A DNA stretch of 46,283 bases from Lachnospiraceae bacterium UBA7179. GTDB lineage: Bacteria > Bacillota > Clostridia > Lachnospirales > Lachnospiraceae. Positions 7,653 to 16,015 of the stretch are shown one piece after another. A model generated the notes under the pieces. That model did not search any database, was not told where the DNA came from, and saw nothing but the letters and a program-made list of their open reading frames with translations. The DNA lies in NCBI GenBank assembly GCA_002491195.1, contig DKVL01000001.1, positions 1 through 46,283 of the forward strand, read 5' to 3'. Position 1 is the stretch's first letter. The number at the start of each line of letters is the position of its first letter. The position numbers and the translations under genes were made by a program.

Positions 7653-10600
7653 ATGGGAAATATAATGAAAAAACTTTTAAAACAGCGAAATGGAAAATGG
7701 CATAATAACAAAGGAATGACCTTTGTAGAGGTAATTTGTGCGGTTGCGATTTTTGCGTTGGTCTCGACAACGATTGGCGGGATTATAGTATTTTGCGCCC
7801 GGACATATCAAAAAGGAATATCGGAAACGTCGGTTCAACAGGAGGCACAGTTTGCGGCAAATAATATTGGAAATATTGTTAAGGATGCATGCAGTGTCCA
7901 ATATGGGGAAGATGGCGGTCAGCTTGTGCAGAATGGTGAGGATTTCGTGAAAGATGAGGATGATAACCCTAGGAGAGTAGCAGCAGGGCAGACAGAACTG
8001 TCTTTTATTACAAATAAGCAGAAAGACCAGGCCGATGGCAGCGTAAAAAAAGAAATACAATATTCTATCATTTATGATTATGAATCAAAAGCGTTGACAT
8101 ATGAGGAAATTAACCTGGCGACATCTGAGTCAAGCGGACGTCAGATTATGGCGCAGAATATTAAGGATTTTAAGGCGGATACTACTGATTTCAAGGATAC
8201 CAGAACAGTTAAGCTGACAATGACCGTGGAGGATGAAAGTACAGGCAGGGAGATTCCGATGGCATATACGATGACTTCGAGAAATGAAGTCTCAGAGGAT
8301 ATAACATTTGCGTCGTCTTCAAATGCCCCTGTAATTATCTTTCTTGAATCGGATGTGATTCTGGTTCCGGGCGAGACATACAGTATTCCGATATCAGTGG
8401 TAGGCAAGGAACAGCTGACGACAAAAAATCTCGAAAGCGGTGCTGGTACAACGGGCGTTGATTTAGGATCGATTACGATGGATTCCGTAGAACTGACTGT
8501 TCCCAAAGATACGACGGCAGCAGAGGGATATGTTGAAGTTCAGACGATCGATAAGAAAGAGGATGGCACACCCAAAGCATCCAGTGGAACTCATATCAGA
8601 ATCAGGAAAGTAAACGAAATAAAAGTAACTTATGCCATTAATTCGGAAGACGCGGTTGATGGCAATTATGAGTCAAAAGATACACAGTTTATCTTTTACG
8701 CAAATGTATCAGGCACGAATCTGGCGAAGAGTCCAGGATCATCGTGGGACTATAGTTATAAGAGGGCACAGGCGGTTGTCTGGAGTTATCATCTTGAAGT
8801 TGGCGGAAATACATATGAATTCAAGTCTGATGGAACCGGCGGGACGAATTTCACAGAAACTCCTGGTATCGAACAGTATATTACAGTCGTGAGAGAGAAA
8901 GATGGGGCAGGCGAAGAAAAGCCAGATGGAAAACCTGAGATCAAGGAAGATGTGGATAAGCCGTCGCTCAAGGTAAGGATCATGCAGGATATGCCTGAGG
9001 ATTTCGTGCTCACAGTGACAGCGACATCAAAGCATACGGATGGTGTAAATAAGGCAGGTTCAAAGTACCCGGATGATATCCATAATGTTTCCGGCCAGGT
9101 GGAGATCAAGCCAAGAGAAACAAGAATTGATGGCAATGAGATTACACTGGAACCAAATGAAACAGGCGAAGTGCTCATCAATATGAAAGGCGGCAGGGTA
9201 ACAAAGGCCGAAGACGTAAGTTTTGCATTCCATGGCGCAACAGATTTGGCATCAGACTGGAATCAAACGGAACCGGATTTTACCGGAAGCGGAACAAAGG
9301 CGAAGTATGATCTGGCCACGAATACAGTACAAATTAAACTCGGAAAGGATGAGATGGGTGTGGGGAGCACATACACCTTTACGATAGATGTACTGATTAG
9401 AGGTGAGAAAAAGTCAGAGATTACTGTCCATGTGCGAAGACTGGATCAGATCTGGGTGCAGATTATTCAGGATCCTAATGTGGCAAAGACATATGATTTC
9501 AGGGCGAGACTGAATGTGCCTCGAGACATGGCGAATGACCAGGCGACCACAAAATATCTATATGATGTGATGGATGACGAATCTCTTGAGTTAGCTATAA
9601 GAAAACAGATCGTATCACAGACGCTGGCATCAAGAATTACATGGGAATACTTTGATTATTCCAAAGATAGAAATAACCCGCAGCATCGCGACTCAGTGAT
9701 CTGCATGGGGGGAGTTGGCGAAAAAGGTGCGATTATAGGTAGTTATAGTAGTGAGTACGATGAGTATGTGATTGTAAATACCAGTTCGAGCAAAAAGAAA
9801 GAATCTGACGCGATAAAACCAGCCAGAATCGAGCAGGATGCAAATGGAAAGTGGTTTATTAAGCAGTATCCCGAGATTGACTTGTCATTAAAGGATAGCA
9901 GTGGAAAACTGGCTCCGAATACAGAACTGCGTGTGACGATCGAGATGCTTCATCCGCAAGGGACCGTTGACGGTATGACAATCAATAAAACAGCTACGGC
10001 ATATCATGATATCGATATAGCGAATGGCGTTGGCGAATGGGTTGTATATGCCAGTGCATCGATAATGGGAGATAATACACGTATTGTGGCAGATGGATTC
10101 AGAAGAGCAGAAGAGTGCTGGTTCCTGAAAGACGGGACGTTTTCAGATATACGCAATTATTTCTTGGATGTTCCAGGAGCAAAAATAGGAAGCTTTTATC
10201 GTTATAGTCTGGCAGGAAAGAATGAGTGGACGCCTTACTATCTGGATGACCAGAATAACTGGAAGGGGAGCCTGAAGTTGGATGGACAGAGTGGATCACT
10301 TCTGTTTATGCCAGGAGAAGAATATGATTTGGATGTGGTAAGTGTAGTTTATGATGAGAATAAGAAGATTATATACTGGCCATTGGACAGTGGCGGTCTT
10401 GACCTGCTTGCAGCAGGTACAGGATGGGGACCAGATCTGGAGAACTTCAAGCTTTGGGATGGCACGATAGCAGGCAAAGATTTGGTATATGGAGTAAAAG
10501 ATCAAAATGGAAATCCTGTCAATGGAAGTGGTGGGAGCGGTGTTTGTACACCCAAAGAACTCTATGATATTGTGAAGACAATACCGCATGAGAAGTTTCA

Positions 10601-11129
10601 ATTCCGTATACCTAAGACAGAGATGTATTTTAATAAGTATACCAATTCCTGGAATCCGGATATTATAACAGTGAGCGGGAAGGTGCAGACAGCAGGAAGC
10701 AAATCGAATCCGATACATTTCCAAAAAGGTGATCGTTTTGCTGTGGAGATAGAGCCAACAGCATTTTTGGTAAATGCCAAAAAAGCGAATTTCTCTGCAC
10801 TTGTTATGAAGGACGGGCAGGTGTTAAAGGATTTGGATTATAACGAGGTATGGAGTGAGAGCGCATATGGATTTTACTTGAATGTTCACACTACACCTTA
10901 TGAAATGTACAATTTTGACTCGAAAGGGAAAGGAATGTATGAATTGCGTGTGACACTGCGGGAGGATCTTTCCGATCATTCTTCGAGTGCAGAGTATATG
11001 CGGTGGAAGCGAATAGAAGGTGTGTTATATAATAGGAAATATGTTGCTCGTACGGATGAAGAAATACGTAATATACCATTGTATGATGAGACGACAGGAG
11101 AGGGCATTATCTATTTCCAGATTGATTAA
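7653..11129 (+). CDS. Giant pilin-like surface protein, probable tip adhesin
   Basis: The 1158-residue protein starts with a normal prepilin leader (ending NNKG), mature sequence MTFVEVICAVAIF with Glu5, and a hydrophobic helix. The first 230 residues resemble a PilW/GspJ-like minor pilin. After that come about 900 residues of Thr/Ser/Asp/Lys-rich, mostly beta-type sequence reading like successive Ig-like or BIG-like domains, for example repeated openings such as VPGETYSIPISV and LEPNETGEVLINM. No LPXTG or C-terminal anchor is visible, so the prepilin helix must hold it in the filament. AAAGGAG eight bases upstream supports ATG 7653. It is last in the operon. An adhesin role is inferred from size and architecture. 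Confidence 0.85.
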   Translation: MGNIMKKLLKQRNGKWHNNKGMTFVEVICAVAIFALVSTTIGGIIVFCARTYQKGISETSVQQEAQFAANNIGNIVKDACSVQYGEDGGQLVQNGEDFVKDEDDNPRRVAAGQTELSFITNKQKDQADGSVKKEIQYSIIYDYESKALTYEEINLATSESSGRQIMAQNIKDFKADTTDFKDTRTVKLTMTVEDESTGREIPMAYTMTSRNEVSEDITFASSSNAPVIIFLESDVILVPGETYSIPISVVGKEQLTTKNLESGAGTTGVDLGSITMDSVELTVPKDTTAAEGYVEVQTIDKKEDGTPKASSGTHIRIRKVNEIKVTYAINSEDAVDGNYESKDTQFIFYANVSGTNLAKSPGSSWDYSYKRAQAVVWSYHLEVGGNTYEFKSDGTGGTNFTETPGIEQYITVVREKDGAGEEKPDGKPEIKEDVDKPSLKVRIMQDMPEDFVLTVTATSKHTDGVNKAGSKYPDDIHNVSGQVEIKPRETRIDGNEITLEPNETGEVLINMKGGRVTKAEDVSFAFHGATDLASDWNQTEPDFTGSGTKAKYDLATNTVQIKLGKDEMGVGSTYTFTIDVLIRGEKKSEITVHVRRLDQIWVQIIQDPNVAKTYDFRARLNVPRDMANDQATTKYLYDVMDDESLELAIRKQIVSQTLASRITWEYFDYSKDRNNPQHRDSVICMGGVGEKGAIIGSYSSEYDEYVIVNTSSSKKKESDAIKPARIEQDANGKWFIKQYPEIDLSLKDSSGKLAPNTELRVTIEMLHPQGTVDGMTINKTATAYHDIDIANGVGEWVVYASASIMGDNTRIVADGFRRAEECWFLKDGTFSDIRNYFLDVPGAKIGSFYRYSLAGKNEWTPYYLDDQNNWKGSLKLDGQSGSLLFMPGEEYDLDVVSVVYDENKKIIYWPLDSGGLDLLAAGTGWGPDLENFKLWDGTIAGKDLVYGVKDQNGNPVNGSGGSGVCTPKELYDIVKTIPHEKFQFRIPKTEMYFNKYTNSWNPDIITVSGKVQTAGSKSNPIHFQKGDRFAVEIEPTAFLVNAKKANFSALVMKDGQVLKDLDYNEVWSESAYGFYLNVHTTPYEMYNFDSKGKGMYELRVTLREDLSDHSSSAEYMRWKRIEGVLYNRKYVARTDEEIRNIPLYDETTGEGIIYFQID

Positions 11130-11135
11130 TTGAGT

Positions 11136-11707
11136 ATGCGATCGATTAATGGACAGAAAGAGAAATTATGCGGGAGACTTTTAAAAAATTATGAAAATCT
11201 TGCAACGCAGGCCGTGAAGTTATTAGCTCATGATACAGAGTCCATGTGGTATGATCGTATGTTGGCACTTTTGCAAGATCACGGAAAAAGATTACTATGC
11301 AGGTTGCAGATATGGTAGCAGAGGGAGGAAAGGCCATCTCGGAAGAAAAGGCGAGAAGGATTGCAACTTTGACAAAAGACGCAGTGGAGAAATTATGGAA
11401 AAAAGTGCAGGAACGTTGGCCGGAGTGCTTTGACGAACCAAAGCGATATAATCTTCTCAGAGGTTTTGGCGTTTCCGTTATTCACCGTCTGTTTGAAAAC
11501 TGTATCAACGAAGATGGAGGTTTTACTCCAGAGGAAATGCTGGAAAATGCACAGATTTGTTTTATACAATATCTTCGAAAAACGGATATTGAGGCTGAAG
11601 AGTGGATGGTTGGCGGGGCATTTACCGGTTATTCTTCCGAGCAGGGGTATGGAGTTATTGTGAATTTATTGCAAGGGAAGAAAACGTTGAACGAGTTAGA
11701 GGAATGA
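11136..11707 (+). pseudogene. Frameshifted, possibly 5'-truncated helical protein gene
   Basis: Two overlapping frames make one sensible protein if a single frame change is allowed near the GGAAAAAG tract at about 11283-11290. The first frame (11136-11318) runs to LLQDHGKR, and the second (from about 11288) continues ITMQVADMVAEGGKAISEEKAR to 11707, about 190 residues in all. There is no ribosome site before 11136, six bases past the stop of the giant pilin gene, so the 5' end may be lost. The C-terminal part (KLWKKVQERWP, then YNLLRGFGVSVIHRLF) faintly recalls the tail of DGQHR/DndB-like proteins, but I would not name it. A sequencing error in the A-tract is an alternative. Confidence 0.5.
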
Positions 11708-11760
11708 TTTTCAGCTTTTAAAGGTTTTAGTAGATATTTTCCGCATTGTATGATAAGATG

Positions 11761-11781
11761 TATAATGTAAGAGCTTACATT
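11761..11781 (+). promoter_or_regulatory. -10 box with overlapping palindromic operator upstream of the sugar kinase
   Basis: TATAAT (11761-11766) is overlapped by AATGTAAG-AG-CTTACATT (11764-11781), an inverted repeat with perfect 8-base arms. A weak -35 (TTTCCG) sits 17 bases upstream. The placement fits a repressor site. A second imperfect dyad, ATTGAT-5-ATCAAT, follows at 11779-11795. The cognate regulator is not identified. Confidence 0.6.
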
Positions 11782-11835
11782 GATTCTTGATCAATCGTGT
11801 AACTGCTAACAATTCATAATTGAGGAGCTGAGCAT

Positions 11836-12882
11836 ATGGATACAAACAAGGAAAATTTCAGGAGAAGAGAATTTGACCTGTTGGCACTGGGAGAGATTTT
11901 ACTCCGCCTGTCGCCACCAGTGAACGAAAGGCTGACCAGAGGGGATGCCTTTCAGAAACAGGCGGGCGGCGCAGAACTGAACGTTGTGTCTGGCACGTCG
12001 CTGTTAGGACTGAGAACGGGTATTATCTCGCGGGTTCCTGCGAATGATCTGGGCAGATATATACAGAACCGTGTGCGCTTCTGTGGTGTCAGTGATGACT
12101 ATCTGGTTTATGACAAGTCAAAGGATTCCAGACTGGGCATCTACTACTATGAGTATGGCGCGCATCCGAGAAAGCCGAATGTTGTCTATGACAGAAAGAA
12201 CACAGCGTTTACCGAGATATCGATCGATGATTTTCCGGAGGAGATGTTCACATCGACGCGCTGTTTCCACACGACGGGTATCACGCTTGCACTCGGGCAG
12301 AAAGCAAGGAATACCGCAATTGAGATGATCAAACGCTTTAAGGAGAACGGCACACTCATCTCGTTCGATGTCAATTTCAGAGGGAATCTATGGACAGGAG
12401 AGGAAGCAAGAGAATGTATTGAGCAGATTCTGCCATACGTAGATGTGTTCTTCTGCTCAGAGGAGACGGCCCGGCTCACTTTCAAGAAAGAAGGTACTGT
12501 TCAGGATATGATGCGTAGCTTCACGAAGGATTACAAGATCAGTGTGGTTGCGTCAACACAGCGCGTTGTACACTCGCCCAAGATTCATTCTTTCGGTTCC
12601 TGCATCTATGACGCGATCAATGACTGCTATGTGCAGGAGCCTGCGTATGAGAATATCGATGTGGTTGACCGCATCGGAAGCGGTGACGCGTACATATCAG
12701 GTGCGCTGTATGGACTGCTCGCACACAATATGGACTGCACCAAGGCGATGGAGTACGGAAACGCGACCGCAGCAGTTAAGAATACGATCCCGGGGGATCT
12801 GCCTTCGTCAGATCTGAAGGAAATCGACAGCATCATCAAGAATCATCACTCCACAGGACCACAGCTGGAGATGAACCGATAA
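11836..12882 (+). CDS. kdgK: PfkB-family sugar kinase, probably 2-dehydro-3-deoxygluconokinase
   Basis: The 348-residue protein is a ribokinase/PfkB-fold kinase that transfers phosphate from ATP to a sugar or sugar acid in the cytoplasm. The N-terminal family pattern is seen in GGAELNVVSGTSLLGLRTG, and the C-terminal signature is DRIGSGDAYISGALYGLL, with the catalytic base Asp in GSGD. LALGEILLRLSPP at the start resembles KDG kinases. GAGGAG precedes the ATG. It is a single-gene unit with its own operator and a terminator downstream. No KDPG aldolase or uronate genes are in view, so the substrate is an inference; another keto-sugar or sugar acid is possible. Confidence 0.8.
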   Translation: MDTNKENFRRREFDLLALGEILLRLSPPVNERLTRGDAFQKQAGGAELNVVSGTSLLGLRTGIISRVPANDLGRYIQNRVRFCGVSDDYLVYDKSKDSRLGIYYYEYGAHPRKPNVVYDRKNTAFTEISIDDFPEEMFTSTRCFHTTGITLALGQKARNTAIEMIKRFKENGTLISFDVNFRGNLWTGEEARECIEQILPYVDVFFCSEETARLTFKKEGTVQDMMRSFTKDYKISVVASTQRVVHSPKIHSFGSCIYDAINDCYVQEPAYENIDVVDRIGSGDAYISGALYGLLAHNMDCTKAMEYGNATAAVKNTIPGDLPSSDLKEIDSIIKNHHSTGPQLEMNR

Positions 12883-12908
12883 TCAGGAAATAGAGTTGTG
12901 AAAAAATG

Positions 12909-12940
12909 GAGACAGTGTATTCAGTGCGCTGTCTCTTTTA
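12909..12940 (+). terminator. Rho-independent terminator after the sugar kinase
   Basis: A GAGACAG / CTGTCTC stem (12909-12915 and 12929-12935) with a 13-base loop is followed directly by TTTTA. It lies 27 bases after the stop codon. Confidence 0.75.
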
Positions 12941-12976
12941 TATGCACGATTTTTATTGCTCTTGGAGAAGATGCCC

Positions 12977-13005
12977 TTGTTCCTTTTCGTCTTCTTCTGT
13001 ATAAT
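12977..13005 (+). promoter_or_regulatory. Promoter of the first intact DUF1703 gene
   Basis: TTGTTC (12977-12982) and TATAAT (13000-13005) are spaced by 17 bases, 58 bases ahead of the start codon. Confidence 0.65.
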
Positions 13006-13063
13006 GAGAGAAAGGAACTGTAGGAGATCTGCGGATGTTTTTGAGGAATGGGAGGTTTGAAGG

Positions 13064-14653
13064 ATGGGAATTTATCTGAATCCGGATAATGAAGGATTTT
13101 GGGAGTCAATCCGCTCTGAAATCTATGTGGACAAGACAGGATTGATCGCGTGCACAAATGCGTTGATAGGAACAGAGCAGAAGTTTGCCTGCGTTAGCAG
13201 ACCGCGGCGCTTTGGCAAGTCTATGGCGCTTAAGATGCTCGCTGCATATTACAGCTGCAGCTGTGATTCCAGGGAGCTTTTTGCAGGACTGAAAATAGAA
13301 GGGAATGAAAGTTTTGAGAAGCATCTGAACAAGTATGATGTGATTTATCTGAATATGCAGCAGTTTCTGATCGGTGCAAAAAAGCGCGGGCTGACTGAGT
13401 ATTTAGAGCAGGAGGTGCTCGAGGAGCTGTTGGAGGAATACAGCGAATATGTGACGAGACCGGATATCAGCCTTGCTGACGCACTGCGCAGGATTTATGT
13501 AAAGACGAAGAAAAAGTTTATCTTTCTGGTCGACGAGTGGGATTGTGTGATGCGCGAGCGGCAGAGCTCTGAGGATCTGCAGAAACAGTATCTTGACTTT
13601 CTGCGGGATCTGCTGAAGGATCAGCCGTATGTTGCGCTTGCCTACATGACGGGGATTCTGCCTGTCAAGAAATACGGGCAGCATTCCGCGTTGAATATGT
13701 TCTGGGAATATTCTATGACTGACCAGCAGATTTTTGAGGAATATACTGGTTTTACGGAGGATGAAGTAAAGGCGCTGTGTAAGCGTTTTGATATGGATTT
13801 TGAGGAGACAAGCAACTGGTATGACGGGTATCAGCTTCGAAAATTTAAGCATATTTACAATCCGAGGTCTGTTGTTTCCGCGATGTTGTTTCGGAATTTT
13901 TCTAGTTATTGGACTTCGACAGAGGTGTATGATGCGTTGAAGATCTATATGGATATGGATTTTGACGGGCTTCGCGCGGACATTGTGCAGATGCTTGGCG
14001 GAAGACGTATTGTGATCAATACACGCAGTTTTCGGAATGATATGCGCAGCTTTACGACGAAGGACGATGTGCTGACACTGCTGGTACATTTGGGCTATCT
14101 TGGATATGATCCCGAGCGGATGGAGGCGTTTATCCCTAACAAGGAGATTATCATGGAGTTTGAGAACGCTATGAGCACAGGCGGCTGGCCGGAGGTTATG
14201 CGTGTGTTAAGGGCGTCTGACCAGCTGCTTGCGGATACGCTTGCCTGCGACGGGGAGAAAGTCGCCGAAGGGCTTGACAGGGCGCATATGGAAGTGGCAT
14301 CTGCCCTGACCTACAATGATGAAAATTCACTTGCGTGCGCGATCGGTCTTGCGTTTTACAGTGCGCGGAAGGATTATAAGCTGATCAGGGAGTTCCCGAC
14401 GGGGCGCGGCTTTGCGGATATTGTATTTCTGCCGCTTCCGCATACAGAGAAGCCGGCGTTGGTGGTGGAACTTAAATATGACAAAAGCGTTCGCGCGGCG
14501 ATCCAGCAGATCAGGGAAAGAAAATACACGCAGGCGTTTGAGGGGTATACGGGCAGTATTCTGCTTGTCGGGGTGAATTATGATAAGAACAATGTAGAGA
14601 AACCGCACAGCTGTGCGATAGAACGGTGGGAGAAGTCGGAATTTACCAATTGA
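13064..14653 (+). CDS. AAA-ATPase-like protein with PD-(D/E)XK nuclease-like C-terminus (DUF1703 family), copy A
   Basis: The 529-residue protein has the intact family plan. VDKTGL at the start leads into Walker A-like RPRRFGKS (46-53), Walker B-like FLVDEWD (about 154-160), a helical middle with NWYDGY and YNPRSV, the YWTSTEVYDAL motif, and a C-terminal nuclease-like domain with FADIVFLP followed by VELKYDK (the D...ExK pattern). These proteins are very numerous in gut anaerobes. Their cellular role is unknown; defence, DNA processing and a selfish lifestyle have been suggested. It has its own promoter and GGGAGG eight bases before ATG. It is clearly paralogous to the gene at 25846 along the whole length. 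The galactan locus begins 200 bases downstream. Confidence 0.85.
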   Translation: MGIYLNPDNEGFWESIRSEIYVDKTGLIACTNALIGTEQKFACVSRPRRFGKSMALKMLAAYYSCSCDSRELFAGLKIEGNESFEKHLNKYDVIYLNMQQFLIGAKKRGLTEYLEQEVLEELLEEYSEYVTRPDISLADALRRIYVKTKKKFIFLVDEWDCVMRERQSSEDLQKQYLDFLRDLLKDQPYVALAYMTGILPVKKYGQHSALNMFWEYSMTDQQIFEEYTGFTEDEVKALCKRFDMDFEETSNWYDGYQLRKFKHIYNPRSVVSAMLFRNFSSYWTSTEVYDALKIYMDMDFDGLRADIVQMLGGRRIVINTRSFRNDMRSFTTKDDVLTLLVHLGYLGYDPERMEAFIPNKEIIMEFENAMSTGGWPEVMRVLRASDQLLADTLACDGEKVAEGLDRAHMEVASALTYNDENSLACAIGLAFYSARKDYKLIREFPTGRGFADIVFLPLPHTEKPALVVELKYDKSVRAAIQQIRERKYTQAFEGYTGSILLVGVNYDKNNVEKPHSCAIERWEKSEFTN

Positions 14654-14748
14654 CGGACATGTTGATTGCACGCTTTTGCGCGGGGGATTGTATAAAAGTG
14701 CTAAAATTTAAACCCTATTTTCTCACATATGGATTGTGGTCGAAAGGC

Positions 14749-14777
14749 TTGACTTATAATATCTTCCTTGTTATGAT
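14749..14777 (+). promoter_or_regulatory. Promoter of the galactanase-galT-lacI operon
   Basis: TTGACT (14749-14754) and TATGAT (14772-14777) are separated by 17 bases. A LacI-type operator begins ten bases after the -10, so the start site lies at or inside the operator. Confidence 0.75.
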
Positions 14778-14786
14778 AAATACAGA

Positions 14787-14804
14787 TGCGCAAACGGTTG
14801 CGCA
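14787..14804 (+). promoter_or_regulatory. LacI/GalR-family operator
   Basis: TGCGCAAACGGTTGCGCA is an 18-base palindrome with one mismatched pair and the AAnCGnTT core typical of LacI-family sites. It covers the expected transcription start of the galactanase operon, and a LacI-family gene lies three genes downstream. Repression relieved by a galactoside or galactose is the simplest reading. Confidence 0.85.
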
Positions 14805-14849
14805 AAATGTTGGAACCGATCAAATATCATAAGAAAATGGAGAAAAATG

Positions 14850-15968
14850 ATGATGAATTATATCAAGGGAATGGACATCTCATCGTTAGATGAAATTGAA
14901 AAGCTTGGGGCGAAATTTTATGATCACGGGACAGAGGGCGAATTGATTCAGATCCTGAAAAGTTACGATACCAATTACATTCGATTGAGACTCTGGAATG
15001 ATCCCAAATCTCCGGCGGGAAAGCCTTATGGAGCAGGGAACACTGATTATGAGACGACACTTCGCATGGCAAAGCGTGTGAAAGCGGCAGGACTTGGATT
15101 TTTGCTTGATTTTCACTATAGCGATTTCTGGGCAGATCCCGGCAAGCAGAGGAAACCAAAGGCATGGGCTGATTACAATGCGGACCAGCTAGAGCAGGCG
15201 GTGTATGACTTTACAAAAGAAATGATGACTGGATTTATCAGAGAAGGTGCCGTTCCTGACATGGTGCAGGTTGGAAATGAGCTGTCAAATGGTTTGCTCT
15301 GGCCGGAGGGACAGGTTCCGAACTATGGCAATATCGCGCGGTTTGTCAGCGCAGGTATTCGGGCTGTCAAGGAGACCTGCCCAACCGCTAAGATTATGAT
15401 TCATCTTGACAACGGCGGAAACAACGCGTTGTACAGGGAGTGGTTTGATCAGTATATCAATGTCAACAAGGGAGAAGATTTCGACGTGATCGGACTTTCC
15501 TACTATCCGTTCTGGCACGGGACGCTTGACGATCTGTCAAACAATATGAACGACATCGCAGTCCGCTATGGAAAGGAACTTGTGATTGCGGAGGTTTCCA
15601 TGGGGCACACCACCAGGGATTACATCGATTATGAAAAGCTCGCTCCAGAGAATCGAAAAGGGATGGCAACAAGACCTGCGCTCTGTGAGAAAGTACCGTT
15701 CCCGATGACAAAAGAGGGGCAGTGCGATTTCATGAAAGCATTTTTCGAGGTACTCGAGAAAGTACCGGAGAATAAGGGACGAGGCTTCTTTTACTGGGAG
15801 GCAGGCTGGCTGCCGGTTGCGGGAAGCGGCTGGGCGACAGATGAGGCGCTTGCCTACATCAAGGAGGCAGGACCGGGAGGTAATGAGTGGGCGAACCAGG
15901 CATTGTTTGACTATGACGGAAACGCGCTTCCAGCGTTGGAAGTCATCAGAGATTATCAGCCAAAATAA
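14850..15968 (+). CDS. GH53 endo-beta-1,4-galactanase, cytoplasmic
   Basis: This family hydrolyses beta-1,4-galactan, such as pectin side chains, and galacto-oligosaccharides. The 372-residue (beta/alpha)8 enzyme shows the GH53 landmarks: NYIRLRLWNDP near the start, GFLLDFHYSDFWADP, the acid/base Glu in QVGNELSNG (about 144), GLSYYPFWHG, and the nucleophile Glu in LVIAEVSMG (about 248). There is no signal peptide or anchor, so it acts in the cytoplasm, presumably on imported short galactans. Three ATGs in a row occur at 14847-14855; GGAG at 14839-14842 favours the second or third. It heads the LacI-controlled operon with galT. Confidence 0.92.
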   Translation: MMNYIKGMDISSLDEIEKLGAKFYDHGTEGELIQILKSYDTNYIRLRLWNDPKSPAGKPYGAGNTDYETTLRMAKRVKAAGLGFLLDFHYSDFWADPGKQRKPKAWADYNADQLEQAVYDFTKEMMTGFIREGAVPDMVQVGNELSNGLLWPEGQVPNYGNIARFVSAGIRAVKETCPTAKIMIHLDNGGNNALYREWFDQYINVNKGEDFDVIGLSYYPFWHGTLDDLSNNMNDIAVRYGKELVIAEVSMGHTTRDYIDYEKLAPENRKGMATRPALCEKVPFPMTKEGQCDFMKAFFEVLEKVPENKGRGFFYWEAGWLPVAGSGWATDEALAYIKEAGPGGNEWANQALFDYDGNALPALEVIRDYQPK

Positions 15969-16015
15969 ATTGATTGACTGAATTCATTTTCATTGATAAA
16001 AATGGGGGTATCACA

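Noticed and set aside
11283..11291. Programmed -1 frameshift heptamer at the A-tract
   Set aside because: The tract is G GAA AAA G, not the X XXY YYZ slip pattern in the reading frame, and no stimulatory stem is obvious. An indel is simpler.
14626..14832. 68-codon frame before the galactanase
   Set aside because: It overlaps the end of DUF1703 copy A and runs through the galactanase promoter and LacI operator, with no ribosome site.
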